Below, piece after piece: positions 1 to 15,675 of a stretch of DNA of 64,000 nt; position 1 is the first letter of the stretch; each line of letters opens with the position of its first letter. This DNA is from DASUBV01 sp036510065. Its GTDB lineage: Bacteria > Actinomycetota > Actinomycetes > Streptosporangiales > Streptosporangiaceae. Location of the stretch: positions 1 to 64,000 of the forward strand of contig DATCEO010000024.1 of assembly GCA_036510065.1 (NCBI GenBank). Reading direction: 5' to 3'. The position numbers and the translations under genes are program-made. The notes beneath the pieces were generated by a model. That model saw only the letters and a list, made by a program, of their open reading frames with translations, had not been told where the DNA came from and made no database searches.

Positions 1-475
<475 letters not shown>

Positions 476-533
476 GATTCCTTCTCGTGAGTGGCGGTCG
501 GGCGTTGGATGCGCCGGCAGTCGGATCGAGGGA

Positions 534-1004
534 CTACCAGCGGTAGTGGGCGAAAGCCTTGTTGGATTCGGCCATCTTGTGGGTGTCCTCGCGGCGCTTC
601 ACGCTGGCCCCGAGGCCGTTGCTGGCGTCGAGCAGCTCGTTCATCAGCCGCTCGGTCATGGTCTTCTCGCGGCGCTGGCGGGAGTAGGTGATCAGCCAGC
701 GCAGCGCCAGTTGGGTGCTGCGTGACGCGCGGACCTCGACCGGCACCTGGTAGGTGGCACCGCCGACGCGGCGGCTGCGGACCTCCAGGGTCGGCTTGAC
801 GTTGTCCAGGGCGCGCTTCAGCGTCACCACCGGGTCGTTGCCGCTCTTGTCACGGCAGCCCTCAAGCGCGCCGTACACGATGCGCTCGGCCAGCGAGCGC
901 TTGCCGCTCACCAGCACCTTGTTCACCAGCGCGGTGACCAGGGGGGAGCCGTACACCGGATCGGTGACCAGCTGGCGCCTGGTCGCGGGGCCCTTGCGCG
1001 GCAT
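534..1004 (-). CDS. rpsG: 30S ribosomal protein S7
   Basis: 156 residues beginning MPRKGPATRR, the standard length and start of actinobacterial S7, which nucleates assembly of the 30S head on 16S rRNA. An in-frame codon 57 codons further upstream would run into rpsL, so the start at 1004, one base after the rpsL stop, is chosen. The C-terminus ending AFAHYRW is typical. The one-base gap to rpsL implies translational coupling within the str operon. Confidence 0.97.
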   Translation of the reverse strand: MPRKGPATRRQLVTDPVYGSPLVTALVNKVLVSGKRSLAERIVYGALEGCRDKSGNDPVVTLKRALDNVKPTLEVRSRRVGGATYQVPVEVRASRSTQLALRWLITYSRQRREKTMTERLMNELLDASNGLGASVKRREDTHKMAESNKAFAHYRW

Positions 1005-1005
1005 G

Positions 1006-1380
1006 TCAGCTCTTCTCCTTCTTCGCGCCGTAGCGGCTGCGCGCCTGCTTGCGGTTGCGGACGCCCTGAGTGTCCAGGGAGCCGCGGATGACCTTGTAGC
1101 GCACGCCGGGGAGGTCTCGCACCCGTCCGCCGCGGACCAGCACGATCGAGTGCTCCTGGAGGTTGTGACCCACACCGGGGATGTAGGCGGTGACCTCGAT
1201 CTGGCTGGTCAGCCTGACCCTGGCCACCTTCCGGAGCGCCGAGTTCGGCTTCTTGGGCGTAGTGGTGTAGACGCGCGTGCACACCCCACGGCGCTGGGGG
1301 CTGCCCTTGAGCGCAGGGGTCCTGTTCTTGGCTACCTTGTCCTGCCGGCCTTTGCGGACCAGTTGCTGGATCGTGGGCAC
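1006..1380 (-). CDS. rpsL: 30S ribosomal protein S12, with Arg at position 88
   Basis: 124 residues starting at a GTG (VPTIQQLVRKG, read as Met), preceded by GAGGAAG/GGAG purine tracts. An ATG 17 codons upstream is in frame but lies outside the conserved family start. S12 lines the decoding centre. Lys43 of the TTTPKKPNS loop is the usual residue, but the second conserved loop reads GGRVRDLPGV, so position 88 is Arg (codon CGA) where Lys is usual. K88R is a classic streptomycin-resistance substitution in mycobacteria and Streptomyces. First gene of the operon rpsL-rpsG-fusA. Confidence 0.97.
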   Translation of the reverse strand: MPTIQQLVRKGRQDKVAKNRTPALKGSPQRRGVCTRVYTTTPKKPNSALRKVARVRLTSQIEVTAYIPGVGHNLQEHSIVLVRGGRVRDLPGVRYKVIRGSLDTQGVRNRKQARSRYGAKKEKS

Positions 1381-1661
1381 CGCGTCTCCGTCTTCCTCGC
1401 TTTTATCCGCGCCTAGCGGCGCGGCCGTCATTCCCTACGTACCTGACCTGCTGGTTTCTCTCCTCGTCCGCACCCCGCGCTCGGGCGTGTCACCCGCGGC
1501 CCAGAGCGCGTCCGGACCCGCAACCGAGTCCGAAACAACGGAGAGGGAAGTCTCTGCCCGCCCGGCCCATGCCCCTCTCTGACATCGCAGCCTTGGGCGC
1601 TGTGACCAGAGGAACGGAAACACGGGCGTGCACGCACCCGTAGGCACGGGCACGGAGGACT

Positions 1662-1690
1662 AGGTTACCCAATTCGCTAAGCGCTGGCAA
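1662..1690 (-). promoter_or_regulatory. Candidate promoter of the str operon
   Basis: On the minus strand TTGCCA (1685-1690) and TAACCT (1662-1667) are separated by 17 bp, close to the sigma-70/HrdB pattern TTGNCA-17-TANNNT. Transcription would start near 1655, giving a leader of roughly 275 nt before the rpsL GTG at 1380. No gene is seen in 1381-1909 apart from this promoter and the rpoC terminator. Confidence 0.5.
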
Positions 1691-1825
1691 AGTGAACGGT
1701 ATTCCCGGTCCTCAACGTCCCCCAGTTTATCCGATGCCGGCAGTCCCTCACGCATCTTCGCCTGACCGCCGGCGAGGCGGCCGGCCGCCGCGCACTTGAC
1801 CGCGGGCCTGCCCCTCTACGGTCAA

Positions 1826-1865
1826 GGGCGCGGCGGCCCGGGAGCAACCCGGGGCCGCCGCGCCC
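1826..1865 (-). terminator. Hairpin terminator after rpoC
   Basis: A 17-bp GC-only stem (1826-1842 with 1848-1865, one bulged base) closes a 5-nt loop 45 nt past the rpoC stop. No T-tract follows, as is common for actinobacterial terminators. It separates the rpoBC and str transcripts. Confidence 0.75.
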
Positions 1866-1909
1866 GCTGCCGTTAGTTCTCCAGCCTGCGCCCTGACGGC
1901 GCGGGCCGG

Positions 1910-5785
<3,876 letters not shown>

Positions 5786-5812
5786 GTTTTTTGTCCCCTG
5801 GGGTAGATCGGA

Positions 5813-9280
<3,468 letters not shown>

Positions 9281-9397
9281 CAGGGGTCCTTCCGAGCTTG
9301 AAGCCGACTGACTGCGCGCACGCGTGACGCCCTGCGGCTATGGCCGCAGTGGGGGTCTTTAGATCGCCGAGGACGAGAGAGTGCAGCGCAAATTGGT

Positions 9398-9427
9398 AGT
9401 GTAGTCCAAGGACACACCACTGGTCAA
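9398..9427 (-). promoter_or_regulatory. Candidate rpoBC promoter
   Basis: TTGACC (9422-9427) and TACACT (9398-9403) on the minus strand with an 18-bp spacer, inside an AT-richer patch. The predicted leader is about 110 nt to the rpoB TTG. It lies in the rplL-rpoB gap (9281-9839), which holds no gene but also two copies of a 23-nt imperfect repeat (9686-9708 and 9730-9752, each able to fold as a small hairpin). Confidence 0.6.
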
Positions 9428-9780
9428 CTGTACGCCACTGTTATCTTCACGATTGCTAGGCAGCATCGCTCCTGCGCGGCGAAACGTCAAGCCCAGGACG
9501 CCTGGTGTCGCAACCTGATCGCATGTGACGAGAATCACAGTCAGACCAGTGTTTATTGTATCCCGTCGGAGGGGGATAACAAGGAGTTCCCGCGTTCTGT
9601 TCCCGAGGCGGTAGCGGCGCCCCGGAACGCGGCGGGCGGCGGGTCGGCATCAGGGCGGCGCGACCAGCCCTGCGAGGGCCTCTGACCAGCAACGCGACGG
9701 TGCCTGACGAGGACCGCGAGAGGCTCTTACTGGCAACGCGAGGTTGCCTGACCGGCATCGAACCTGGCCCGGGCACGATT

Positions 9781-9811
9781 CTGCCCGCCACGGCCGGGCC
9801 GTGGCGGGCAG
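9781..9811 (-). terminator. Terminator after rplJL
   Basis: A perfect 14-bp stem (9781-9794 with 9798-9811) around a 3-nt loop, 28 nt past the rplL stop. There is no T-run. It probably ends or attenuates the rplJL transcript before rpoB. Confidence 0.7.
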
Positions 9812-9839
9812 TACCGCGCAATACCAGCTATGCCGGTGA

Positions 9840-10229
9840 CTACTTGACCGTGACGGTGGCCCCGGCGGCCTCGAGGGCAGCCTTGGCCTTCTCCGCGGTC
9901 TCCTTGTTGGCGCGCTCCAGGACGGGCTTGGGCGCGCCGTCCACCAGGTCCTTCGCCTCCTTGAGCCCCAGGCTCGTCAGAGTCCGGACCTCCTTGATGA
10001 CCTGGATCTTCTTGTCTCCGGCGGCCTCGAGGATGACGTCGAACTCGTCCTTCTCCTCGACTTCCTCAGCGCCGGCGCCGCCGCCCGCGGGAGCCGCGGC
10101 CGCGGCCGCGACCGGGGCTGCCGCCTTGACGTCGAAGGTCTCCTCGAACTGCTTCACGAACTCAGAGAGCTCGATCAGCGTCATCTCCTTGAACGCGTCC
10201 AGCAGGTCGTCCGTGCTCATCTTCGCCAT
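9840..10229 (-). CDS. rplL: 50S ribosomal protein L7/L12
   Basis: 129 residues with an N-terminal dimerisation helix (LLDAFKEMTLIELSEFVKQF), an Ala/Gly-rich hinge (about residues 37-53) and the C-terminal factor-binding domain (EFDVILEAAGDKKIQVIKEV to the end, Lys-rich). It forms the ribosomal stalk with L10 and recruits translational GTPases. The start ATG at 10229 has a good purine tract upstream. The 182-nt gap from rplJ is long for this pair and contains a hairpin repeat also found near 30.7 kb. Confidence 0.97.
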   Translation of the reverse strand: MAKMSTDDLLDAFKEMTLIELSEFVKQFEETFDVKAAAPVAAAAAAPAGGGAGAEEVEEKDEFDVILEAAGDKKIQVIKEVRTLTSLGLKEAKDLVDGAPKPVLERANKETAEKAKAALEAAGATVTVK

Positions 10230-10341
10230 GGTGGTGCTTCCTCCGTGTTTCCTAATTCCGATCCTCGGGCCGCCCCGCCCGGCCGTATCGGCCGGCCAGC
10301 GGGCGCTTCCGGGTCCTACGTCTGCTCTAGGTGCGCCTGCC

Positions 10342-10392
10342 CGACGTCATGAACGTGCATCTGCTGCGGATACAGCGTCAGCAACCGCACGC
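10342..10392 (-). repeat. Interspersed hairpin repeat, copy 1
   Basis: Read on the minus strand, these 51 nt match 30675-30725 (plus strand) at about 42 of 51 positions, including a shared block TTGCTGACGCTGT and GATGCAC...CATGACGT. Each copy can fold through complementary GTGC/GCAC ends and an inner CTGAC/CAGC-type stem. This copy lies in the rplJ-rplL gap and would be transcribed with the operon. Confidence 0.6.
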
Positions 10393-10411
10393 CCATGATG
10401 GCCGGGATCCC

Positions 10412-11113
10412 TCAGGAGCTGCCGTCTGCTTCCGAGCTGGCCTCGGGGGTCGCTGCGTCCGGGGTCGCTGCTTCCGGGGTCGCTGCTTCCGGGGTCGCTG
10501 CCTCGGTGGCTGCTTCCGTTGCCTCGGTGGCCGCCGCGTCCGTTGCCTCGGTGGCTGACGTCTCGGGGGCCTCGGTGGCTGAGGCCTCGGGGGCCTCTGC
10601 CGCACGCTTGGCCTCCAGGGCAGCCGCCAGCCGCGCCATCTGCTGGGGCAGCGCCGCGAACGTCGCCGCGGCTCCGGCCATCGACGCCTTCATCGCGCCG
10701 GCCAGCTTGGCCAGCAGCACCTCGCGGGACTCCAGATCGGCCAGCTGGACGATCTCCGCCGGGCTGAGCGCCTTGCCGTCGAGCACGCCGCCCTTGATCA
10801 CCAGCAGCGGGTTCGTCCGGGAGAAGTCGCGCAGGCCCTTGGCCGCCTCGACCACGTCACCCGACACGAACGCGATCGCCGAGGGACCAGTCAGCAGCTC
10901 GGTGAGCTCCGCCGACACGCCGGCCTCGCTGGCGGCGATCTTGGTGAGCGTGTTCTTGACCACCGAGAACGTGGCGTTGTCCCCGAGTGACTGACGGAGC
11001 TCCTTGAGCTGAGCCACCGTCAGGCCGCGGTACTCGGTGAGCACCGCGCCCGAAGAAGTCTGGAACGCTTGCGTCAGCTCAGCGACTGCGGCGACCTTTT
11101 CCGCCCTCGCCAT
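10412..11113 (-). CDS. rplJ: 50S ribosomal protein L10 with long repeat-encoded tail
   Basis: 233 residues from ATG 11113 (GGGAGGC ribosome-binding site, start MARAEKVAAVAEL). An in-frame codon 34 triplets upstream is rejected because it lies in the structured leader. The core (about residues 1-170) has normal L10 features, including YRGLTVAQLKELR. The last ~60 residues are Ala/Glu/Thr/Pro only, e.g. repeated TEAATPEAA units, partly encoded by 15-bp tandem repeats. Family members usually have 165-190 residues. L10 anchors L7/L12 dimers and, in many bacteria, represses its own mRNA. Confidence 0.95.
   Translation of the reverse strand: MARAEKVAAVAELTQAFQTSSGAVLTEYRGLTVAQLKELRQSLGDNATFSVVKNTLTKIAASEAGVSAELTELLTGPSAIAFVSGDVVEAAKGLRDFSRTNPLLVIKGGVLDGKALSPAEIVQLADLESREVLLAKLAGAMKASMAGAAATFAALPQQMARLAAALEAKRAAEAPEASATEAPETSATEATDAAATEATEAATEAATPEAATPEAATPDAATPEASSEADGSS
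10442..10503. repeat. 15-bp tandem repeats in the rplJ tail
   Basis: Four successive 15-bp units of the pattern TCCGGGGTCGCTGCT run through here, followed to about 10605 by degenerate relatives (GCCTCGGTGGCTG). They encode the low-complexity C-terminus of L10 and keep its reading frame. Confidence 0.85.
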
Positions 11114-11195
11114 GGGCCTCCCTTCGTTCCGGGCCCCGCGCGAGCGGGCCGTCCCGGATATAACCGGCGCCGGTGAAGGGCAGCTCACATGCAAA

Positions 11196-11326
11196 ACGTC
11201 CCGGTGCAGGCGCACGGGACGTCGATCGGCGCGGGCAGTTTCCTGCCGGGTCGCGATCTAGCTCGGTCACCTGCGTGGGCCGCCCGCACTACGGGCCTTC
11301 AGTCGCCGCGCTCGGTGCGCGGCGAC
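11196..11326 (-). promoter_or_regulatory. Structured rplJ leader with attenuator-like hairpin
   Basis: On the minus strand two stems precede rplJ: a perfect 10-bp stem with 5-nt loop (11302-11326), and an 11-bp stem with one bulge (11196-11222) followed directly by TTTT, about 85 nt before the rplJ ATG. The position and layout suit the L10 leader that binds the L10-L7/L12 complex. The first stem could instead be the rplKA terminator. The family assignment is inference. The 11114-11462 gap holds no gene. Confidence 0.5.
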
Positions 11327-11462
11327 AGCCGACGGTCTCTGGCAACCCCTGATCGTACGCGCCGGCGGCCTGCTTAGCGAACTCGTTGCGGAGTCCGCTC
11401 GGCGAGCAGCCGACGGCGCGTGCGCGTCATCTGGTACTGCGGATGGGGTGCGGGCGCTGCGG

Positions 11463-12188
11463 CTAGCTCGCCGCGGCGTCTTCCAGCTCGGCGGTCAGCC
11501 CGCGGGTGATCGCCGGGTCCACCTGGATGCCGGGGCCCATCGTGGTGGTCATGGTGATCTTCCGCAGGTAGCGGCCCTTGGCGGCGGCCGGCTTGAGCCT
11601 GATCACCTCATCCAGGGCGGCGGCGTAGTTCTCGACCAGGTCGCGGTCGGCGAATGACGCCTTGCCGATGATGAAATGCAGGTTCCCGTGCCGGTCGACG
11701 CGGAACTCGATCTTGCCGCCCTTGATCTCGGTCACGGCCCGGGCCACGTCAACGGTGACGGTGCCGGTCTTGGGGTTGGGCATCAGGCCGCGCGGGCCCA
11801 GCACCCGGCCCAGCCGCCCGACCTTTCCCATCATGTCCGGCGTGGCCACGACGGCGTCGAAGTCGAGGAAGCCGCCCTGAATCCGCTCGATGAGATCGTC
11901 GGTCCCGACGTAGTCGGCGCCGGCGGCCTTGGCCTGCTCGGCCCGCTCGCCGGCCGCGAAGACCAGGACGCGGGCCGTCTTGCCGGTCCCGTGCGGCAGG
12001 TTGACCGTGCCGCGGACCATCTGGTCGGCCTTGCGCGGGTCCACGCCCAGCCGGAGCGCCACCTCAACGGTGGGGTCGAACTTGGTGGTGGAAGTCTTCC
12101 GGGTCAGCTCGACCGCCTCGACCGGCGTATACAGCCGGTCCTCCGCGATGAGCTCCTCGGCCTTCCGGTATGCCTTGCTGCGCTTCAT
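11463..12188 (-). CDS. rplA: 50S ribosomal protein L1
   Basis: 241 residues from ATG 12188 (MKRSKAYRKAEELI, the family start; a longer frame upstream is rejected). Hallmarks are KFDPTVEVALRLGVDPRKAD, GRVLGPRGLMPNPKTGTVT and the C-terminal TTTMGPGIQVDP. L1 forms the mobile L1 stalk at the E site and often represses its own rplKA mRNA. It is 102 nt downstream of rplK. Confidence 0.97.
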   Translation of the reverse strand: MKRSKAYRKAEELIAEDRLYTPVEAVELTRKTSTTKFDPTVEVALRLGVDPRKADQMVRGTVNLPHGTGKTARVLVFAAGERAEQAKAAGADYVGTDDLIERIQGGFLDFDAVVATPDMMGKVGRLGRVLGPRGLMPNPKTGTVTVDVARAVTEIKGGKIEFRVDRHGNLHFIIGKASFADRDLVENYAAALDEVIRLKPAAAKGRYLRKITMTTTMGPGIQVDPAITRGLTAELEDAAAS

Positions 12189-12290
12189 GCGTGCTCTCCT
12201 TAGTGCGTGGAGGACGTGGTCATCGGGCCAGCGCGTGGCCCTGCCACTGGGCCGCGCCGATCGGCGGCGCGGCGTTCCTGGGTGCAACAA

Positions 12291-12725
12291 TCAGCCCCGG
12301 ACGGTAATGCCCATCGAGCGTGCCGTGCCAGCGATGATCTTCTCAGCGGCCTCGATGCTGGTGGCGTTCAGGTCCGGCATCTTGACCTGCGCGATTTCCC
12401 GGACCTGGGCCTGGGTCATCGAGCCGACCTTGGTGCGGTGCGGCTCGCCGCTGCCCTTCTGCACGCCGGCGGCCTTCTTGATCAGCTCTGGGGCAGGCGG
12501 GGTCTTGGTGATGAACGTGAACGACCGGTCCTCGTAGATCGTGATCTCGACCGGGATCACGCTGCCGCGCTGGGTGTCGGTGGCGGCGTTGTACTGCTTG
12601 ACGAAATCCATGATGTTGACGCCGTGCGGGCCCAGCGCCGTGCCGACGGGCGGAGCCGGCGTGGCCGCGCCCGCGTTGAGCTGCACCTTGACGACTGCAG
12701 CGACCTTCTTCTTCCTCGGAGCCAT
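12291..12725 (-). CDS. rplK: 50S ribosomal protein L11
   Basis: 144 residues. The N-terminal domain has the Pro-rich LNAGAATPAPPVGTALGPHG stretch, and the C-terminal rRNA-binding domain ends IEAAEKIIAGTARSMGITV. L11 sits at the GTPase-associated centre and is needed for RelA activation; the conserved prolines contact thiostrepton-class drugs. It follows nusG by 72 nt, the usual nusG-rplK-rplA order. Confidence 0.97.
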   Translation of the reverse strand: MAPRKKKVAAVVKVQLNAGAATPAPPVGTALGPHGVNIMDFVKQYNAATDTQRGSVIPVEITIYEDRSFTFITKTPPAPELIKKAAGVQKGSGEPHRTKVGSMTQAQVREIAQVKMPDLNATSIEAAEKIIAGTARSMGITVRG

Positions 12726-12797
12726 CGAACCTGGTCCTCACTTACCTGTCTGGTTATGCCGAGCTGTGGTTATGCCGCCGGGCGCGGATGCCCCGCG

Positions 12798-13661
12798 TCA
12801 GATCTTGCTGACCTGATCGAACGAGAGCTCCACAGGAGTCTCCCGGCCGAAGATCGAGACCAGCACCTTGAGCTTCTGAGTGTCGGGATTGATCTCGTTC
12901 ACCGTGGCCGGCAGCGTGGCGAACGGGCCGTCCATAACGGTAACGGACTGGCCGATCTCGAAGTCCACCGCCGCGGCCCGCATCGTCTCGGCCTTCTTGG
13001 CCGCCTTCTCCTCGGGCACCGGCGCGAGAAGGTTGGCCACCTCCTCCAGGCTGAGCGGGGACGGCTTGCTGGACAGTCCGACAAAGCCGGTCACTCCGGG
13101 CGTGTTGCGCACGGCCGCCCAGGACTCGTCGGTCAGGTCCATCCGGACGAGGATGTAGCCCGGCAGCACCTTCTCCTGGACCTGCTGGCGCTTGCCGCCC
13201 TTGATCTCGATCACCTCGTGCGTGGGGACCTCGATCTGGAAGATGTAGTCCTCCATGTTGAGGGACTGAGTGCGGCTCTCGAGGTTGGTCCGGACGCGGT
13301 TCTCGTAGCCGGCGTAGGAGTGCACGACGTACCAGTCGCCGGGCAGCATCCGCAGCTCGGCCTTGAACTCGGCGACCGGGTCGGCCTCCTCGGCCTCCTC
13401 GTCCTCAGCCTCGGCCGCATCGTCTGAGTCGGCACTGGCCTCCCCAGCACTGGCCTCGTCGGCCCTGGCTTCCTCGGCACTGGCTTCCTCGGCACTGGCC
13501 TCGTCAGCACTGGCCTCGTCGGCACTGGCCTCGTCGGCACTGGGCTGGTCAGTAACGTCGGCAGCGAAGCCGTTCGCCGCAGCATTGTCCGCGGCGGCAC
13601 CGCTGTCGTCGGTGGATGGCTCGGCCGACAGTTCACCGACCTGCAGTTCGGACTCGGACAC
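12798..13661 (-). CDS. nusG: Transcription antitermination protein NusG with repeat-rich N-terminus
   Basis: 287 residues from GTG 13661 (VSESELQVGEL), with GGAGAGAAGAG just upstream; longer in-frame starts lack such a site. Residues about 1-95 are an acidic, Ala-rich tail with repeated SADEA units. The NGN domain follows (WYVVHSYAGYENRVRTNLE), with PGYILVRM, then the KOW domain (IGQSVTVMDGPFATLPATV). NusG binds the RNA polymerase clamp and couples transcription to translation. Actinobacterial NusG often has an acidic extension, but the pentapeptide repeats here are striking. Confidence 0.95.
   Translation of the reverse strand: MSESELQVGELSAEPSTDDSGAAADNAAANGFAADVTDQPSADEASADEASADEASAEEASAEEARADEASAGEASADSDDAAEAEDEEAEEADPVAEFKAELRMLPGDWYVVHSYAGYENRVRTNLESRTQSLNMEDYIFQIEVPTHEVIEIKGGKRQQVQEKVLPGYILVRMDLTDESWAAVRNTPGVTGFVGLSSKPSPLSLEEVANLLAPVPEEKAAKKAETMRAAAVDFEIGQSVTVMDGPFATLPATVNEINPDTQKLKVLVSIFGRETPVELSFDQVSKI
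13428..13545. repeat. 15-bp tandem repeats in nusG
   Basis: About eight units of the pattern TCGTCGGCACTGGCC, with small variations, encode the SADEA/SAEEA repeats of the NusG N-terminal tail. The unit length keeps the frame, so copy number can vary without breaking the gene. Confidence 0.9.
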
Positions 13662-13855
13662 GGTTACTCTTCTCTCCAGCTCTTCTTGCTCAATCGTCCC
13701 GGGCGCCAGCGGACGCGAACGCGCCCCATAGCGGCAGGCTCCCCCGTCCCGGGCTTCGCGGTGCGCGTGCCCGTGGCCCAGGGCCCGTGGGCACGACACA
13801 CCGCGATCATGGTGCCACGCGCAGCGCGCAGCACGCGAGTCCGCCAGCCGCGACC

Positions 13856-14107
13856 TCAGCCGAAAACGGCCAGCACCAGCTTCGTGAACCCGTAATCCAG
13901 GCCCGTGACGATCGCCACCATGATGAGGATGAAGACCAGCGAAACCGTGGTGTACGTCACCAGTTCCTTGCGAGTCGGCCAGACGACCTTCCGCAGTTCC
14001 TGGATTACCTCCCGCACGAACCGGGCCGGGGTAACCCGGTCCTGCTTCGCCGGACGGCCGGGCTTGGCCGACTTCTCGGCGGCCGAGCCACGTGTCTGAG
14101 TCGCCAT
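13856..14107 (-). CDS. secE: Preprotein translocase subunit SecE
   Basis: 83 residues from ATG 14107, which has AGGTGAGG upstream; a codon 15 triplets earlier has no well-placed site. A basic N-terminus, the conserved amphipathic helix (VIQELRKVVWPTRKELVTYT) and one membrane segment (SLVFILIMVAIVTGLDYGF) make the single-span SecE typical of actinobacteria. It stabilises SecY in the Sec translocon. It lies between tRNA-Trp and nusG, its usual place. Confidence 0.95.
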   Translation of the reverse strand: MATQTRGSAAEKSAKPGRPAKQDRVTPARFVREVIQELRKVVWPTRKELVTYTTVSLVFILIMVAIVTGLDYGFTKLVLAVFG

Positions 14108-14180
14108 GTCCTCACCTGAGCAACGATAAAAATTGTCGGCTGGCGCCGCCATCTCCCGTGAGGTTCACGGGCCGCACTCG

Positions 14181-14254
14181 CAGGGCAGGAGGGACTCGAA
14201 CCCCCAACCGCCGGTTTTGGAGACCGGGACTCTAGCCAATTGAGCTACTGCCCT
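14181..14254 (-). tRNA. tRNA-Trp (anticodon CCA)
   Basis: 74 nt forming a full cloverleaf. The acceptor stem is AGGGCAG/CTGCCCT with discriminator G, the D-arm has TAGCTCAATTGGCTAGAG, the anticodon loop is CTCCAAA, and the T-arm contains GGTTCGAGTCC. The 3' CCA is not encoded. Immediately upstream of secE, as in other actinomycetes. Confidence 0.97.
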
Positions 14255-14423
14255 GTGTCGGCCTGTGCCAGGCGCGCACGGGCCACCTGGTGGGTTAGCA
14301 CCAGGAGCAGAAGTCTACGTTGCCAGGCGTCTGCCGTCGAACCAATCGGCAGACGGGCCGACGGCGAGCGCGGATGGCGAGGTCTCGCGGCGGCGGCCGG
14401 CCCGCAGGTGCAACGATGGTGCC

Positions 14424-15635
14424 ATGGCTTCAGCTCGCAGCAGGATATCGGCCAGGATATCGGCGATCACCGAATCGGCCACGCTGGCGGTCGACACCAA
14501 GGCCAAGGCGCTCAAGGCCGCCGGGCGGCCGGTCATTGGCTTCGGCGCCGGTGAGCCGGACTTCCCCACGCCCGATTACATCGTCGAGGCGGCGGCCCGA
14601 GCCTGCGCCGTGCCCAGGTTCCACAAGTACACGCCCGCCGCCGGCCTGCCCGAGCTGCGCGACGCGGTAGCGGCCAAGACCGTCCGTGATGGCGGCCTCG
14701 AGGTTCCGGCCAGCCAGGTGCTCATCACCAACGGCGGCAAGCAGGCCGTCTACCAGACCTTCGCCACACTGCTGGATCCCGGCGACGAGGTGCTGATGCC
14801 GACGCCCTACTGGACCACCTACCCGGAATCCATCGCGCTGGCGGGCGGCGTCCCGGTCCCGGTACTGACCGATGAGAGCACCGGTTACCTGGTCTCGGTC
14901 GAGCAACTCGAGGCCCACCGCACCGAGCGGACCAAGATCCTGCTGTTCGTCTCGCCCTCCAACCCCACCGGAGCCGTGTACCCGCCTGAGCTGGTGGCCG
15001 AGATCGGCCGCTGGGCCGCTGACAGCGGGATCTGGGTCGTCACGGACGAGATCTACCAGCACCTCGTCTACGGTGATGCCCAGTTCGTCTCCATGCCCGC
15101 GGTGGTTCCGGAGCTCGCCGATCGCTGCGTCGTGCTCAACGGCGTCGCGAAGACCTACGCGATGACCGGCTGGCGGGTCGGCTGGATGCTGGGCCCGGCC
15201 GACGTGATCAGGGCGGCGACCAACCTGCAGTCCCACGCCACGTCCAACGTCTGCAACGTCGCCCAGGCCGCGGCCCTGGCCGCCGTCTCGGGCGACCTGT
15301 CCGCCGTGGCTCGGATGCGGGCCGCGTTCGACCGTCGCCGGCAGCTCATGACCGCGCTGCTCAACGACATCCCCGGCGTGGTCTGCCCGCTGCCGGAGGG
15401 GGCGTTCTACTGCTACCCGTCGGTGAAGGGCGTCCTGGGCAAGGAAATCGGTGGCCGGCGCCCCGGCACCAGCGCCGAGCTGGCCGAGGTGCTGCTGGAG
15501 GAGGCCGACGTGGCGGTGGTGCCGGGCGAGGCGTTCGGGACCGACGGCTACTTCCGGCTGTCCTGCGCGCTGGGCGACGCCGACCTCGAGGAAGGCATCG
15601 GCCGGCTGGCCAAGCTGTTCGGCGCGGCGCGGTAG
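14424..15635 (+). CDS. aspC: Pyridoxal-phosphate aspartate aminotransferase
   Basis: 403 residues from ATG 14424 (MASARSRISARISAI); the upstream in-frame extension is not conserved family sequence. Fold type I class I aminotransferase: GEPDFPTP substrate loop, TNGGKQA cofactor loop, SPSNPTGAV, VTDEIYQHLVYG with the Asp for the pyridine nitrogen, and VAKTYAMTGWRVGW with the Schiff-base Lys and phosphate-binding Arg. The C-terminal Arg lies in YFRLSCA. It interconverts aspartate and oxaloacetate with glutamate. Its position between tRNA-Trp/secE and the add-like gene matches Streptomyces. Confidence 0.93.
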   Translation: MASARSRISARISAITESATLAVDTKAKALKAAGRPVIGFGAGEPDFPTPDYIVEAAARACAVPRFHKYTPAAGLPELRDAVAAKTVRDGGLEVPASQVLITNGGKQAVYQTFATLLDPGDEVLMPTPYWTTYPESIALAGGVPVPVLTDESTGYLVSVEQLEAHRTERTKILLFVSPSNPTGAVYPPELVAEIGRWAADSGIWVVTDEIYQHLVYGDAQFVSMPAVVPELADRCVVLNGVAKTYAMTGWRVGWMLGPADVIRAATNLQSHATSNVCNVAQAAALAAVSGDLSAVARMRAAFDRRRQLMTALLNDIPGVVCPLPEGAFYCYPSVKGVLGKEIGGRRPGTSAELAEVLLEEADVAVVPGEAFGTDGYFRLSCALGDADLEEGIGRLAKLFGAAR

Positions 15636-15675
15636 GTCATGCTGACCTGGCTGACGGCTCTGCCAGACTGAGCTG

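Noticed and set aside
9686..9752. Two 23-nt repeats in the rplL-rpoB gap as a riboswitch
   Set aside because: Only short 6-bp hairpins, no larger conserved fold that I can recognise.
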